A DNA stretch of 40,125 bases from Rhodocyclaceae bacterium. Lineage in GTDB: Bacteria; Pseudomonadota; Gammaproteobacteria; Burkholderiales; Rhodocyclaceae. The DNA is taken from positions 1-40,125 of the forward strand of contig JAPUEC010000215.1 of assembly GCA_027492775.1 (NCBI GenBank). Direction: 5' to 3'. Both the position numbers and the translations under genes were made by a program. Positions 21,223 to 30,932 of the stretch are shown in pieces (the first letter of the stretch is position 1; each line of letters starts with the position of its first letter). The notes beneath the pieces are model-generated. The model saw nothing but the letters and a program-made list of their open reading frames with translations, had not been told where the DNA came from and ran no database searches.

Positions 21223-23538
21223 TTGCTTAACACCCGCCTAGCTCTGCGAATAATTCTATACCCCGTTGTGGCCATTCTGGGGCTTGCCGCGGTTGGATTG
21301 GCATTGGCGATGATCGCCTTTATTCTGCTTTATCCCAATTTGCCGTCACTCGAAGTCCTGACCGATTATCGTCCTAAAATCCCGCTACGTGTCTATTCCG
21401 CGGACGGCCGCCTTATCGGCGAGTTCGGAGAGGAGCGCCGGGCGGTGGTAAAGATCGAGGATGTTCCGCCGTTGATGAAGCAGGCCATCCTGGCAGCGGA
21501 AGACGAGCGTTTCTACCATCATCCCGGCATAGATACCCTTGGCGTGGCGCGGGCTGCGGCGGCTAACCTGCTGGGCGGTGGAAAGAAACAAGGGGCGTCG
21601 ACGATCACTCAGCAAGTTGCACGGAATTTTTTCCTCTCTTCGGAAAAAACGTATACGCGCAAGCTTTATGAAATTCTCCTATCGTTCAAAATCGAAAGAA
21701 ATCTGAGCAAAGATCAGATTTTCGAGCTGTATATCAATCAGATATTTCTTGGCCAGCGCGCTTATGGATTTGCCGCTGCCGCGCAGATTTACTACGGCAA
21801 GGCGTTAAAGGATATTTCCATTGCCGAAGCCGCGATGCTGGCAGGTTTGCCCAAGGCGCCGTCGGCGTATAACCCGGTTGTGAATCCCAAGCGCGCTAGA
21901 TTGCGTCAAGTCTATGTTCTGCGGCGCATGCAGGAGCTCGGTTTCATCAATGATGCGCAATTCGAAGCGGCGAACAAGGAGCCATTGATCGTCAAGCGCG
22001 ATCTCGGCGGGTATGGCGGGCATGCTGAGTATGTCGCCGAAATGGCACGTCAAATCGCGGCCGACCGCTTTCCCGAAGATGTCTATACCGGCGGGTTCAA
22101 GGTTTATACCACCATCGATTTCGAGGAACAGGAAGCGGCCTACGCCAGTGTTCGCAAGGGGGTGATGGATTACGACCGGCGGCATGGTTTCCGTGGCGCC
22201 GAGGCGTATGTGGACATGTCGGATATCAAGGCGGAGGACGAAGACGATCTCGACGATGCCTTAGAAGAGGTGTCCGAAGTCGGCGATCTCGTTCCTGCCC
22301 TGGTGTTGTCGGCCGATACCAAGCATCTAAAGGTGTACAAGGCGGGCAGTGAGATTGTCACGCTTTCCGGCCCCGCACTTAAATTCGCCGAACGCATGCT
22401 GGACGACAAGGCTCCGCCGAACAAGCGGTTGCGGCGCGGCGCCATCGTCCGGTTGCTGAAGGATGAAAAAGGGCAATGGCAGATCTCGCAATTGCCCGAG
22501 GTCGAGTCGGCCTTCGTCTCGGTCGATCCAAAAACCGGAGCCATCCGCGCCCTGGTTGGCGGGTTCGATTTCAGCCGCAACAAATTCAATCACGTCACCC
22601 AGGCGTGGCGCCAACCCGGATCGAGCTTCAAGCCGTTTATTTATTCGGCGGCGTTGGAGAAGGGCTACAGCCCTGCGAGCGTTATTGCAGATGAGCCGAT
22701 TGTGATCCCCGGTAGCCTGACCGGCGGCCAGGCTTGGGCACCGCATAACTACGACGGCAAGTACGAGGGGCCGATGAAGATGCGCACGGCTCTGGCGAAG
22801 TCGAAAAACATGGTGTCGATCCGCATTCTTCAATCCATCGGCACGCATTACGCCCAGGACTACGCCACCCGATTTGGATTCGATGCCGACAAGCATCTAC
22901 CATACTTGACCATGGCTTTGGGCGCCGGGTCGGTCACGCCTTGGCAGATGGTGACGGCTTATTCGGTCTTCGCCAATGGCGGTTTCAAGATACAGCCTTA
23001 CGTGGTCAGCGAGATCCGGGATGGACGCGGTCAAGTTCTGGCTGCGACGCAGGCGCCGCCGGTCGGCGATGAGACGCTGCGAGCGATCGACGCCCGCAAT
23101 GCCTACCTGATGGACAGCATGCTGCGCGACGTCGCCATTTATGGCACCGCCGCCAAGGCTTCGGTCGCGCTCAAACGCCAGGATCTGGCGGGCAAGACGG
23201 GAACGACCAATGAGTATGTCGACGCCTGGTTCTGCGGATACCAGCGTACGGTAACGGGGTGCGCCTGGATCGGTTTCGACCAGCCGAAGAAACTTGGCGA
23301 CCGAGAAACCGGTGGTGCGGCGGCGCTGCCGATCTGGATCGGTTACATGGCCAAGGCGCTGAAGAATGTGCCAATCGGTCTGCCTGATGCGCCGGAAGGA
23401 CTGGTTCCGACCGGCGGCTCCGGCAAGGAGTTCGTCTACCGCGAAAATGCCGGAAAACCGGCGGCGAACGAGGCAGAGCAGGCGGTGGTCGACGCGCCGC
23501 CGCCGCCACCCGATCTCGCCCGTCCCCCCGTCGATTGA
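21223..23538 (+). CDS. mrcA: Penicillin-binding protein 1A (bifunctional transglycosylase/transpeptidase)
   Basis: 771 aa, class A PBP (ponA/mrcA), building and cross-linking peptidoglycan at the inner membrane. A single N-terminal transmembrane helix (about residues 8-38) precedes the GT51 glycosyltransferase domain (EDERFYHHPG and GASTITQQVARN). An OB-like insert with an acidic run (AEDEDDLDDALEE) follows. The transpeptidase domain has S-x-x-K in PGSSFKPF, SKN in AKSKNMVS and KTGT in AGKTGTTN. The start is TTG at 21223-21225, since an in-frame TAA lies at 21190-21192 and no ATG occurs near; the Shine-Dalgarno is weak. The C-terminus is Pro-rich. Divergent from pilM, as in many Proteobacteria. 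Confidence 0.96.
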   Translation: MLNTRLALRIILYPVVAILGLAAVGLALAMIAFILLYPNLPSLEVLTDYRPKIPLRVYSADGRLIGEFGEERRAVVKIEDVPPLMKQAILAAEDERFYHHPGIDTLGVARAAAANLLGGGKKQGASTITQQVARNFFLSSEKTYTRKLYEILLSFKIERNLSKDQIFELYINQIFLGQRAYGFAAAAQIYYGKALKDISIAEAAMLAGLPKAPSAYNPVVNPKRARLRQVYVLRRMQELGFINDAQFEAANKEPLIVKRDLGGYGGHAEYVAEMARQIAADRFPEDVYTGGFKVYTTIDFEEQEAAYASVRKGVMDYDRRHGFRGAEAYVDMSDIKAEDEDDLDDALEEVSEVGDLVPALVLSADTKHLKVYKAGSEIVTLSGPALKFAERMLDDKAPPNKRLRRGAIVRLLKDEKGQWQISQLPEVESAFVSVDPKTGAIRALVGGFDFSRNKFNHVTQAWRQPGSSFKPFIYSAALEKGYSPASVIADEPIVIPGSLTGGQAWAPHNYDGKYEGPMKMRTALAKSKNMVSIRILQSIGTHYAQDYATRFGFDADKHLPYLTMALGAGSVTPWQMVTAYSVFANGGFKIQPYVVSEIRDGRGQVLAATQAPPVGDETLRAIDARNAYLMDSMLRDVAIYGTAAKASVALKRQDLAGKTGTTNEYVDAWFCGYQRTVTGCAWIGFDQPKKLGDRETGGAAALPIWIGYMAKALKNVPIGLPDAPEGLVPTGGSGKEFVYRENAGKPAANEAEQAVVDAPPPPPDLARPPVD

Positions 23539-23853
23539 TTACAAGCGGACAGATTCTCCGGCCTGTTCGCTGATCAGGGCGGAGAGTTTGAGCATCAACT
23601 CGCCGCCGCCGCGCGTATCCTGCCAAACTTCGCCGTCGTAGCGGAAGTGAAAACCGCCGGAACGCGCCGCCACCCAGATTTCCCGAACCGCCGCCTGACG
23701 ATTGACGATGATCTTGCTGCCATTGGCGAATTCCAACTCCAGGATTCCGCCGGGCTGCATCTCGAAATCAACCTCGGCGCCGCATTCTTCAAGCCTGGCC
23801 TCGATATCGGTGAAAGTTGCTTCCGCCAAGCTGGCGAATTCCTTGTCATCCAT
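23539..23853 (-). CDS. cyaY: Iron donor protein CyaY (bacterial frataxin)
   Basis: 104 aa, normal CyaY length. Frataxin homologue that binds iron and modulates Fe-S cluster assembly by IscS. The acidic first helix (MDDKEFASLAEATFTDIEARLEE) and the sheet motifs LELEFANGSKIIVNRQ and REIWVAARSGGFHF with WQDTRGGGEL are typical. It ends directly against the ponA stop (convergent) and is divergent from lptM with 41 bases between starts. Confidence 0.96.
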   Translation of the reverse strand: MDDKEFASLAEATFTDIEARLEECGAEVDFEMQPGGILELEFANGSKIIVNRQAAVREIWVAARSGGFHFRYDGEVWQDTRGGGELMLKLSALISEQAGESVRL

Positions 23854-23894
23854 GCTGTGCTAACATCCCAAAATTCGTTTCGTCTAATTGCCGA

Positions 23895-24092
23895 ATGTCC
23901 AGAATTTCTGTCGTTTTCTTCGTTCTCGGCCTCGCCGCTTGCGGCAACAAGGCTGGATTGACCTTGCCCCCCGGGCCGGCGCCGGCACCGCTGCTCGGCA
24001 ACACGCCTGCCGCGGTCAAGCAACCTTCGAAGCCTCCGGAAGCGCCAGCGGCGACGAGCGATGGTAGCACGGCGAGCGGGGTGACCAAATGA
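23895..24092 (+). CDS. lptM: LptM-like small lipoprotein
   Basis: 65 aa. Starts at ATG 23895, giving a lipoprotein signal (MSRISVVFFVLGLAACGNK) with lipobox LAAC. The short segment after the Cys (CGNKAGLTLPPG) fits the C-G-x-K-G-x-L-x-L-P pattern of the LptM/YifL family, which in E. coli aids maturation of the LPS translocon LptD. The remainder is a Pro/Ala-rich tail. Its stop overlaps the lysA start (ATGA), and cyaY is divergent upstream, the usual context for this gene. Confidence 0.8.
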   Translation: MSRISVVFFVLGLAACGNKAGLTLPPGPAPAPLLGNTPAAVKQPSKPPEAPAATSDGSTASGVTK

Positions 24093-25354
24093 CGGCGCCT
24101 TTCCAATCGACGAACGGCATCCTGCATGCGGAATCGGTAGCGTTGACCGTAATCGCCGCGAGGTTCGGTACGCCGACCTACGTTTATTCGCGCGCGGCGC
24201 TCACGGCGGCGCTGCAAGAATATACGGAAGCACTGGCAACGCATCCCGCAGGTGCAAATGCCTTGGTGTGTTACGCCGTCAAGGCCAATTCCAACCTCGC
24301 TATCCTGGATTTGTTCGCCCGCATGGGCGCCGGTTTCGACATCGTTTCGGGCGGCGAGCTGCAGCGCGTCCTGGCGGTTGGGGCCGATCCGCAAAAAATT
24401 GTTTTTTCGGGCGTCGGCAAGAGCGTTGAAGAGATACGCCTTGCCCTGAATACAGGCATTCTTTGCTTCAATGTCGAGTCTGCCCCCGAGCTTGAACGAT
24501 TGAACGATGTCGCCGTTGCACTCGGGAAAAAGGCGTCGGTCAGCTTGCGCGTCAATCCCAATGTCGACCCGAAAACGCATCCCTATATTTCCACCGGGCT
24601 CAAGGAAGCGAAGTTCGGGGTGGCGTACGAAAGCGCCCGGGCGCTTTACCGGCGGGCCGCGAGCCTTCCTGGAATCGCCGTCGCGGGCATTGATTGCCAT
24701 ATCGGCTCGCAACTGCTCGATCCGGCGCCTTTCGTCGAGGCCCTGGACCGGCTGCTCGCATTGATCGACCAGCTTGCTGGCGATGGCATCGCCATCCATC
24801 ACCTCGACCTGGGCGGCGGTTTGGGCATCCAGTACCGTGATGACGAGCAGCAGCCGGCGGTCATCGATTATTTGAAGCCGCTCTTTGAGCGCCTGGCCGG
24901 GCGCCCGCAGCGCATCATGCTCGAGCCGGGGCGTCGGTTGGTCGGCAACGCCGGGGTGCTCCTGACGCGCGTCGAATATCTCAAGCCGGGCGAAGGTAAG
25001 CACTTCGCCGTTGTCGATGCCGCCATGAACGACCTCATGCGCCCGGCGCTCTATGAAGCCTGGCACGATATTGTGCCGGTACAGATTCGCCACGGAGCAT
25101 CGGAAACCTACGACGTGGTCGGGCCGGTGTGTGAAAGCGGCGATTTTCTCGGCTTGCAGCGCTCATTAGCCGTCCAAACCGGCGACCTGCTGGCGGTGAT
25201 GTCTGCGGGGGCTTATGGAATGGCGATGAGTTCGAATTACAACACCCGGCCGCGGGCTGCAGAGGTCATGGTGGATGGGCAGGACGTCCATTTAATCCGG
25301 CCGCGTGAAACGGTTGCTGAGCTCTTCGCCTTCGAGCGTCCCTTGCCCCGATAG
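24089..25354 (+). CDS. lysA: Diaminopimelate decarboxylase
   Basis: 421 aa. PLP enzyme that decarboxylates meso-diaminopimelate to L-lysine, the last step of lysine synthesis. The PLP lysine is K65 in CYAVKANSN. Further motifs are the HIGSQL segment, the phosphate-binding LDLGGGLGIQY, EPGRRLVGNAG and the active-site Cys in GPVCESGDF. It overlaps the preceding lipoprotein gene by four bases. Together with dapF (33 kb) it places two lysine/DAP-pathway genes in the window. Its stop codon lies in the loop of a hairpin at 25345-25366. Confidence 0.98.
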   Translation: MTAPFQSTNGILHAESVALTVIAARFGTPTYVYSRAALTAALQEYTEALATHPAGANALVCYAVKANSNLAILDLFARMGAGFDIVSGGELQRVLAVGADPQKIVFSGVGKSVEEIRLALNTGILCFNVESAPELERLNDVAVALGKKASVSLRVNPNVDPKTHPYISTGLKEAKFGVAYESARALYRRAASLPGIAVAGIDCHIGSQLLDPAPFVEALDRLLALIDQLAGDGIAIHHLDLGGGLGIQYRDDEQQPAVIDYLKPLFERLAGRPQRIMLEPGRRLVGNAGVLLTRVEYLKPGEGKHFAVVDAAMNDLMRPALYEAWHDIVPVQIRHGASETYDVVGPVCESGDFLGLQRSLAVQTGDLLAVMSAGAYGMAMSSNYNTRPRAAEVMVDGQDVHLIRPRETVAELFAFERPLPR

Positions 25355-25366
25355 CACGGTCGGGGC
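25345..25366. terminator. Hairpin around the lysA stop codon
   Basis: A 7-bp stem (25345-25351 with 25360-25366) whose eight-base loop contains the lysA TAG. There is no T-run. It lies in the convergent lysA / AEC-permease junction and may serve as a weak two-way terminator. Confidence 0.35.
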
Positions 25367-25405
25367 CAGCTGCGGCGAGCGCGGTTGTGCGAGCGTCTTG
25401 ATGGC

Positions 25406-26278
25406 TTAAAGCGTTAGCGCCAAGGCGATCGGCAGGAAGATCAGGGCCGCGAGATTTCCGACCAGCACGATCGACGCGACCCGTTCGGGTTCCTGGTGAT
25501 AGCGTTCGGCGAAAAGGAAGTTCAGCACTGCGGGTGGTAGCGCGCCGAAAACGATCAACATGGCGGCGTCGCGCCCGGTGAGGCCGAGGAGCAACGTTGC
25601 GGCGTAGGCGACGGTCATGCCGGCGAGCGGCCGGAAAGCGGCGCCCGCGAGCGTGACCTTCCAATCCCGGAGCGAAACGTCGGTCATGCGCACGCCCAGG
25701 GCGAACAAGAGCAAGGGGATGGAAATGTCGCCGAGCAGCTTGATGGCGGTGACGACCGGCGGCCAGATTTGAAGGTGCATGAGGCTGACGGCGATGCCGG
25801 CGATCGATGCCGCCATCACGGGCACACGCCAGAGCGTCAGCAGGCGCGCCTTGGGATCGAGCATCCGGGCGCCGAGCGAAAAATGGAGTGTGTTTTCCAC
25901 CAGAAAGAGGATGACCGCAGCCGGCATCGCATCGGCGCCCCAGGCCAACAGGACCAGCGGCAGGCCCATGTTGCCCGAGTTGTTGAACATCATCGGCGGC
26001 GTGAAGGTCTTGGGCGCAACGCCCAGCCAGCGCGCGACGGGCCAGGCCAGTAGCCCGGGGAGAAGAACCACGGCTACGCCGCCGAGCGCCAGGCTCCCAT
26101 AATCGGCCAGTTCGAACGAGCGGCTGGCGAGGGTGGCGAATACCAGCGCCGGCACGAAGATGTCCATATTGAGGCGGTTAGCCACGGCCATCTCCGGCCG
26201 GTGCTTGCGCCCATACAGGTAGCCCACCGCGACGATGGCAAAAATGGGCAGCAGGATTTCGACGATGCGGATCAGCAC
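25406..26278 (-). CDS. AEC (auxin efflux carrier) family permease
   Basis: 290 aa integral membrane protein with about eight to ten hydrophobic helices and conserved AEC features: IFAIVAVGYLYGR at the N-terminus, FNNSGNMGLPLVLLAWG in the first half and LFGALPPAVLNFLFAERY in the second half. Substrate of such transporters is usually a small organic acid and cannot be told here. The start is a GTG at 26276-26278, nine bases after the hslU stop, so it is probably the last gene of the hslVU transcript. Its role there is unexplained. Confidence 0.9.
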   Translation of the reverse strand: MLIRIVEILLPIFAIVAVGYLYGRKHRPEMAVANRLNMDIFVPALVFATLASRSFELADYGSLALGGVAVVLLPGLLAWPVARWLGVAPKTFTPPMMFNNSGNMGLPLVLLAWGADAMPAAVILFLVENTLHFSLGARMLDPKARLLTLWRVPVMAASIAGIAVSLMHLQIWPPVVTAIKLLGDISIPLLLFALGVRMTDVSLRDWKVTLAGAAFRPLAGMTVAYAATLLLGLTGRDAAMLIVFGALPPAVLNFLFAERYHQEPERVASIVLVGNLAALIFLPIALALTL

Positions 26279-26287
26279 GTCAGGACA

Positions 26288-27625
26288 TCACAGAATGAAC
26301 CGCGACATGTCCTCATTGATGGCCAGTTCGCCCAGGCGCTGATTGACGAAATCCGCATCGACCACCACTTCGTTCAACCCCGCCTTGCCGGCATCGAACG
26401 ACACTTCTTCCAGCAACAGCTCCATCACGGTGTAAAGCCGGCGCGCACCGATGTTCTCGGTTTTCTCGTTCACCTGAAACGCGATTTCCGCCAAGCGACG
26501 GATGCCGTCGTCCAGGAATTTCAGTTGAACGCCTTCGGTCAAGAGCAGGGCTTCGTACTGACGGGTCAGGCAGGCGTCGGTCTGGGTAAGAATGCGTTCG
26601 AAGTCGGCAACCGACAACGAATCGAGTTCGACGCGGATGGGAAAGCGCCCTTGCAACTCGGGGATCAGGTCCGATGGCTTGGCGAGGTGGAAGGCGCCGG
26701 AAGCGATGAAGAGAATGTGGTCGGTCTTGATCATGCCGTACTTGGTCGACACCGTCGTGCCCTCGACCAGGGGCAGCAGGTCCCGCTGCACGCCCTGGCG
26801 CGAGACGTCGGCGCCGTGCATGTCGGAACGGCTGGCGATCTTGTCGATTTCATCGAGGAAGACGATGCCGTTCTGCTCGATGTTCTTGACCGCTTCGAGC
26901 TTGATCTCCTCGTCGTTGATCAGCTTCGCGGCTTCTTCGTCGGCGAGCAGCTTCAATGCCTCCGGAATCTTGAGCTTGCGCGCCTTCTTGCGGCCGCTGG
27001 ACATGTTCTGGAACATGCCCTGAATCTGGCTGGTGAGCTCTTCCATCCCTGGCGGCGCGAAAATCTCCGCTTGCATCGAGGGCGTGGTGACCTCGATATC
27101 GATTTCCTTGTCGTTGAGTTCGCCCTCGCGCAATTTCTTGCGGAATTTCTGGCGGGTCGTGCCTTGGTCGGCAGGCGCGTTTTCTTCTGCGAAAAAGCCG
27201 GCGCTGCGGCCGGGCGGAAGCAGGGCGTCGAGCACGCGATCCTCGGCGGCATCCTCGGCACGCGGACGCACCTGCTTCATCGCCTGTTCGCGTTGGTTCT
27301 TGATGGCGGTTTCGGCCAGGTCGCGGATGATGGTCTCGACATCGCGCCCGACGTAACCGACCTCGGTAAACTTCGTCGCTTCCACCTTGATGAAGGGCGC
27401 ATGGGCGAGCCGCGCGAGCCGGCGGGCAATCTCCGTCTTGCCGACGCCGGTCGGCCCGATCATCAGGATGTTCTTCGGCGTGATCTCCTGGCGCAGCGGA
27501 TCAGCGATCTGCGCCCGCCGCCAGCGATTGCGCAGGGCGATCGCCACTGCCTTCTTGGCCTTGGATTGGCCGACGATGTGTTTGTCCAGTTCGTGGACGA
27601 TTTCCTTCGGCGTCATGGCCGTCAT
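26288..27625 (-). CDS. hslU: ATP-dependent protease ATPase subunit HslU
   Basis: 445 aa from the ATG at 27623-27625, which overlaps the hslV stop as ATGA; an ATG three codons later is the alternative and the longer frame to 27667 is unlikely. HslU is the AAA+ unfoldase of the HslVU (ClpYQ) protease. Visible: [16 protein letters not shown], Walker [15 protein letters not shown], the pore motif region GYVGRDVE, the charged I domain, Walker [13 protein letters not shown], and sensor 2 [15 protein letters not shown]. The C-terminal tail (SRFIL) is the part that inserts into HslV. Confidence 0.98.
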   Translation of the reverse strand: MTAMTPKEIVHELDKHIVGQSKAKKAVAIALRNRWRRAQIADPLRQEITPKNILMIGPTGVGKTEIARRLARLAHAPFIKVEATKFTEVGYVGRDVETIIRDLAETAIKNQREQAMKQVRPRAEDAAEDRVLDALLPPGRSAGFFAEENAPADQGTTRQKFRKKLREGELNDKEIDIEVTTPSMQAEIFAPPGMEELTSQIQGMFQNMSSGRKKARKLKIPEALKLLADEEAAKLINDEEIKLEAVKNIEQNGIVFLDEIDKIASRSDMHGADVSRQGVQRDLLPLVEGTTVSTKYGMIKTDHILFIASGAFHLAKPSDLIPELQGRFPIRVELDSLSVADFERILTQTDACLTRQYEALLLTEGVQLKFLDDGIRRLAEIAFQVNEKTENIGARRLYTVMELLLEEVSFDAGKAGLNEVVVDADFVNQRLGELAINEDMSRFIL

Positions 27626-28158
27626 TCCAACACCTCGAGCGTGAAGTTGCGGTTGGTGTAGATGCAAAGGTCGCCGGCGATTTCGAGCGACTTGGTGACG
27701 ATTTCCGCGGGTCCCAATTCACTGTTTTCCAATAGCGCCCTGGCCGCACTCTGCGCGTAGGCGCCGCCAGACCCGATGGCGACAATGCCGTATTCCGGCT
27801 CGAGAACATCGCCATTACCGGTGATGATCAGGGAATTGTCACGATCGGCAACCGCCAGCATGGCTTCGAGACGGCGCAGCATGCGGTCGGTACGCCAATC
27901 CTTGGCCAATTCGACGGCGGAACGCAAGAGATTGCCCTGGTGTTTTTCCAGCTTCGCCTCGAAGCGTTCGAAGAGAGTGAAGGCATCGGCGGTGCCGCCG
28001 GCAAATCCGGCAAGGATGCGATTTTGATAGATGCGCCGCACTTTTCGTGCCGTGCTCTTGATGACGATGTTGCCCAAAGTGACCTGGCCGTCGCCGCCCA
28101 TGGCGACGGAAGATCCCCGGCGCACCGACAGGATGGTCGTGCCGTGGTATTGCTCCAT
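27622..28158 (-). CDS. hslV: ATP-dependent protease proteolytic subunit HslV
   Basis: 178 aa, T1-family threonine peptidase. A short propeptide MEQYHG precedes the catalytic Thr (TTILSVRRG). The conserved [32 protein letters not shown] and [16 protein letters not shown] are all present, so it should be active. It forms a double hexamer capped by HslU. It starts eight bases after the STAS-protein stop, indicating co-transcription, and overlaps hslU by four bases. Confidence 0.98.
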   Translation of the reverse strand: MEQYHGTTILSVRRGSSVAMGGDGQVTLGNIVIKSTARKVRRIYQNRILAGFAGGTADAFTLFERFEAKLEKHQGNLLRSAVELAKDWRTDRMLRRLEAMLAVADRDNSLIITGNGDVLEPEYGIVAIGSGGAYAQSAARALLENSELGPAEIVTKSLEIAGDLCIYTNRNFTLEVLE

Positions 28159-28166
28159 AGCGATTC

Positions 28167-29372
28167 CTAGAATTTGGTGACGATAATGCGGGCGACACTA
28201 TTGACGCCGACGATTGTGAGTAGCTCGGCCACGAGATGGTGAGGATGGCGAATGACGATTTCCTTGCCCCTCTGCTTGTATGGTTCAAGGATGTTGCGCA
28301 GCATGCCGGCAGACATGAAATCGAGGCGTTTGAGCTGGGAACACTCGATGACGGGGTGGTCGTGCAGATCAAGGAACGGTTGCAGATCGTCGAAGCGGCA
28401 GTTCTTGCATTCGCCGCTGATCACATAGTTTTCATCGATCGGCGCCAGCGTTTCCTTGACGGCGCGGATCGTTCCTGCCTTGACGGTTTCCCAGGACGGT
28501 GGCGAAACCTCGAACGCGATGGCGTAATCCACCGCCTTCTCCTCGAAACGCTCCTGCGAACCCAACAGCTGATAAAGCTCGAGAAGCAGCAGCCAGCCCT
28601 TTTCGTATTCCTGCTGCCCGGCGGTGAGGCGGCCTTCCAGGCGGCCAATCAGCCCTTCCGCGCCTTCAAGGGTAATCGTCAGCCCGAGCTTGCGGGCCTT
28701 GCGGAAAAGGTCGAACAGCACGCCGGCGGCCATGTCGTCCAGGCTTACGAGTTTTCCCAGATTGACCTGGATCGGGAGCTTCTTATCCACCGCCTCGCGC
28801 AGCTTGGCGATGCCTGGGGAATCGCTACCGGCGATCACACCTTGCAAGGCGACGGAGGACAGGCTGGTGGCCACCTTGGCGGGTGCGGCTTCGGTTCTCC
28901 AGGTGGGCGGCGATTTCTCGGAGACCTGGGCGAATTCCATTCCAAGCTTTTCAAACGCAGCGCGATCGCCCAGAACCTGCAGCAAATCGAGCAGCATGCG
29001 CCAGAGCCGTTCGGCATCGGCCCCCGTGTGCGTTCGTGCGGCCGCTTCCAGAATGGTACGGGCGGGAACGTCCTGGCCGTTCGCAAACAACACCGCCGCC
29101 TGCTCGATATCGACCTTCACCGGGTCGACGTCGTGCTCCACCTCGATGCCCATTGCATTGGATAAGGTGAATTCCTCGCCAAAGATGCTGTCCTTGAAAG
29201 TCGGGGGCACCGTGTTGCGCGGGGATTCTGGGGGTGCTGACGGCTGCCCGGCCGGAACGGCGGTTTTCTGGGGGGCATTGGCAGCGGGCGGAGCTTCCGG
29301 GGGAGGTTTTGGCCTCGCCGCTGGGCGTTCCGGCATTTTTTCCGGCTGCTTTTTGAATATCGAAAAAACCAT
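28167..29372 (-). CDS. Protein with two STAS-like domains
   Basis: 401 aa from the ATG at 29370-29372 ([12 protein letters not shown]), chosen because the longer frame begins with a poor basic leader; the Shine-Dalgarno is weak either way. A Pro/Ala-rich N-terminal linker is followed by a helical repeat region (about 80-170), a first STAS/MlaB-like domain (about 175-250: [20 protein letters not shown]) and a second at the C-terminus (about 320-400: [20 protein letters not shown]). The conserved Ser of each domain ([18 protein letters not shown]) could be a phosphorylation or docking site, as in anti-sigma factor antagonists. It precedes hslVU. Role unknown; scaffold or partner-switch function is only inferred. 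Confidence 0.83.
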   Translation of the reverse strand: MVFSIFKKQPEKMPERPAARPKPPPEAPPAANAPQKTAVPAGQPSAPPESPRNTVPPTFKDSIFGEEFTLSNAMGIEVEHDVDPVKVDIEQAAVLFANGQDVPARTILEAAARTHTGADAERLWRMLLDLLQVLGDRAAFEKLGMEFAQVSEKSPPTWRTEAAPAKVATSLSSVALQGVIAGSDSPGIAKLREAVDKKLPIQVNLGKLVSLDDMAAGVLFDLFRKARKLGLTITLEGAEGLIGRLEGRLTAGQQEYEKGWLLLLELYQLLGSQERFEEKAVDYAIAFEVSPPSWETVKAGTIRAVKETLAPIDENYVISGECKNCRFDDLQPFLDLHDHPVIECSQLKRLDFMSAGMLRNILEPYKQRGKEIVIRHPHHLVAELLTIVGVNSVARIIVTKF

Positions 29373-29722
29373 TTTTAAAGGCTGGGCGTGGAGCAGTCTT
29401 TTAGCATAGCGGTTGCGTTTGCGCAATCGCCGCGCAGGGAGAGAGTGACAACACTATATATGATAGACCTAAGCGCTGATGTTGGCTGAATGTTGCTCCG
29501 CAACTCCGGGACCGGTCGGAGGCAACGCATGAGCGGCGTGGTATCGGCTGACCGTTCGCCCATCGAGCGATCCCTTGCGGCGAAAAAATCGGCTCTATCG
29601 CAATCCAGACATCGAAGGCAGAGGCTCTTCCACAGTTCAACCAGCGCCGCTAGCCAAAAGGTAGACGTGAGCGAAGGCTCAAATGTTCCGGCCTCGTCAT
29701 CAATGGTATCGGCGTGTTGGCG
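29373..29722 (-). other. 350-base stretch without an assigned gene; long same-frame extension after rlmI
   Basis: No gene with a credible start is found. On the minus strand the reading frame of rlmI stays open after its stop for 115 codons, to 29375, and has some protein-like character (Cys-rich LCLRCLDCDRADFF, then RCLRPVPELRSN). It has no ribosome site at its upstream end. A 78-aa plus-strand frame (29490-29726) looks spurious. The stretch could be a gene remnant or an interspersed repeat. Confidence 0.4.
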
Positions 29723-30913
29723 TTAACTGACTTGGAGCAGCAATCCTTTCAGGTATTCGCCTTCGGGAAAATTCAGCGCCACCGGGTGATCCGCCGCCCC
29801 CGAGAGTCGATGGACGATACGCGCCTCTCGGCCAGCGTCCTGTGCCGCGCCGGCAACGATTTTTTGGAACAACTCGAGGCCGATGCCTCCGGAGCACGAA
29901 TAGGTCATGAGCAGACCGCCCGGATTGAGTAACCTAAAACCGTGCAGGTTGATGTCCTTGTAGGCGCGCGCCGCCCGCTCGGCATGGGCAGCGGAGGGCG
30001 CGAACTTGGGCGGGTCGAGAACGACGATGTCGAACTGGCGACCGGCTTTCTTGAATTCACGCAGTGCTTCGAAGACGTCCGCTTCCATCCATGCTGCGCG
30101 CTCGGCCGGCAGATGCGGATTGAGCGCCAGGTTGGCCGCGGCTTGGGCCAGTGCCGGACCGGAGGAATCGATGGAAAGGACTTCCGCCGCCTTGCCCGCC
30201 AGCGCTTGCAGCGAAAAACCGCCAGTATAGCAAAAGCAGTTAAGGACCGACTTGCCGGTGGCGAGTTGGCCGAGCATGAGGCGGTTGGCACGCTGGTCGA
30301 GATAGAAACCGGTCTTATGGCCGCCTTCGATATCGATGCCCAGCCTGACGCCATTCTCTTCGATGCTGAGCGGGGCGGCAGGCGGATTGCCGTAGAGCCA
30401 CCCGGTGGTTGGCTCCAGCCCTTCGAGGCCACGCACGTCGGAATCGGAACGCTCGAAGATGCGGGCACAGCCGGTGGCCGCGACCAGGGCGCCGGTGATG
30501 GCCTTGCGCCACTTGTCAGCGCCGGCGGAGGTCAGTTGCACGACGACCGTATCGCCGTATTGATCGGCGATGATTCCCGGCAGGCCGTCCGATTCGGCAT
30601 GGATCAAGCGCAGGCCATCTTGTCCGGCGAGTTCCGGCAAGAGGCGACGCCGTGCAACGGCTGCCGCGACGCGGCGCTTGAAGAAGGCGTCGTCGATGCT
30701 CTCGGCCGGATCGAACGACCACATCCGGGCGCGAATTTGCGATTTCGGGCTGAAGGCGGCGCGCCCAAGCGGACGACCATCATCGGTCTCGATCTCGACG
30801 GTGTCGCCACTACGGGCATGACCGGCGAGGTGGGCGACCGCACCGGCAAATAGCCAGGGGTGGCGGCGCAGCACCGAGCGTTCCTTGCCGGGGTGGAGAA
30901 TCAGCTTGGCCAT
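29723..30913 (-). CDS. rlmI: Class I SAM-dependent rRNA methyltransferase, RlmI-like
   Basis: 396 aa. An N-terminal PUA domain (about 1-75: LHPGKERSVLRRHPWLFAGAV), a central linking domain with DGLPGIIADQYGD, and a Rossmann methyltransferase domain (KTGFYLDQRANR, VLNCFCYTGGFSL, and the catalytic-loop DPPKFAPS). The organisation matches RlmI, which methylates a cytosine (C1962 in E. coli) of 23S rRNA at C5; exact target is inferred. The second Cys expected for 5-methylcytosine enzymes is likely in TYSCSGG. It begins at an ATG at 30911-30913, downstream of a strong hairpin terminator. Confidence 0.93.
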   Translation of the reverse strand: MAKLILHPGKERSVLRRHPWLFAGAVAHLAGHARSGDTVEIETDDGRPLGRAAFSPKSQIRARMWSFDPAESIDDAFFKRRVAAAVARRRLLPELAGQDGLRLIHAESDGLPGIIADQYGDTVVVQLTSAGADKWRKAITGALVAATGCARIFERSDSDVRGLEGLEPTTGWLYGNPPAAPLSIEENGVRLGIDIEGGHKTGFYLDQRANRLMLGQLATGKSVLNCFCYTGGFSLQALAGKAAEVLSIDSSGPALAQAAANLALNPHLPAERAAWMEADVFEALREFKKAGRQFDIVVLDPPKFAPSAAHAERAARAYKDINLHGFRLLNPGGLLMTYSCSGGIGLELFQKIVAGAAQDAGREARIVHRLSGAADHPVALNFPEGEYLKGLLLQVS

Positions 30914-30932
30914 TCAGGCGAATCCAATGAAG

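Noticed and set aside
23846..25093. 415-aa minus-strand frame opposite lysA
   Set aside because: Overlaps lptM and lysA completely; no homology is visible.
26201..27661. 486-aa plus-strand frame opposite hslU
   Set aside because: Antisense to a well-supported hslU; the composition is that of a shadow frame of a GC-rich gene and there is no ribosome site or family motif.
29490..29726. 78-aa plus-strand frame in the gap after rlmI
   Set aside because: Arg/Ser-rich with no ribosome site and no family; the minus frame is more protein-like but also lacks a start.
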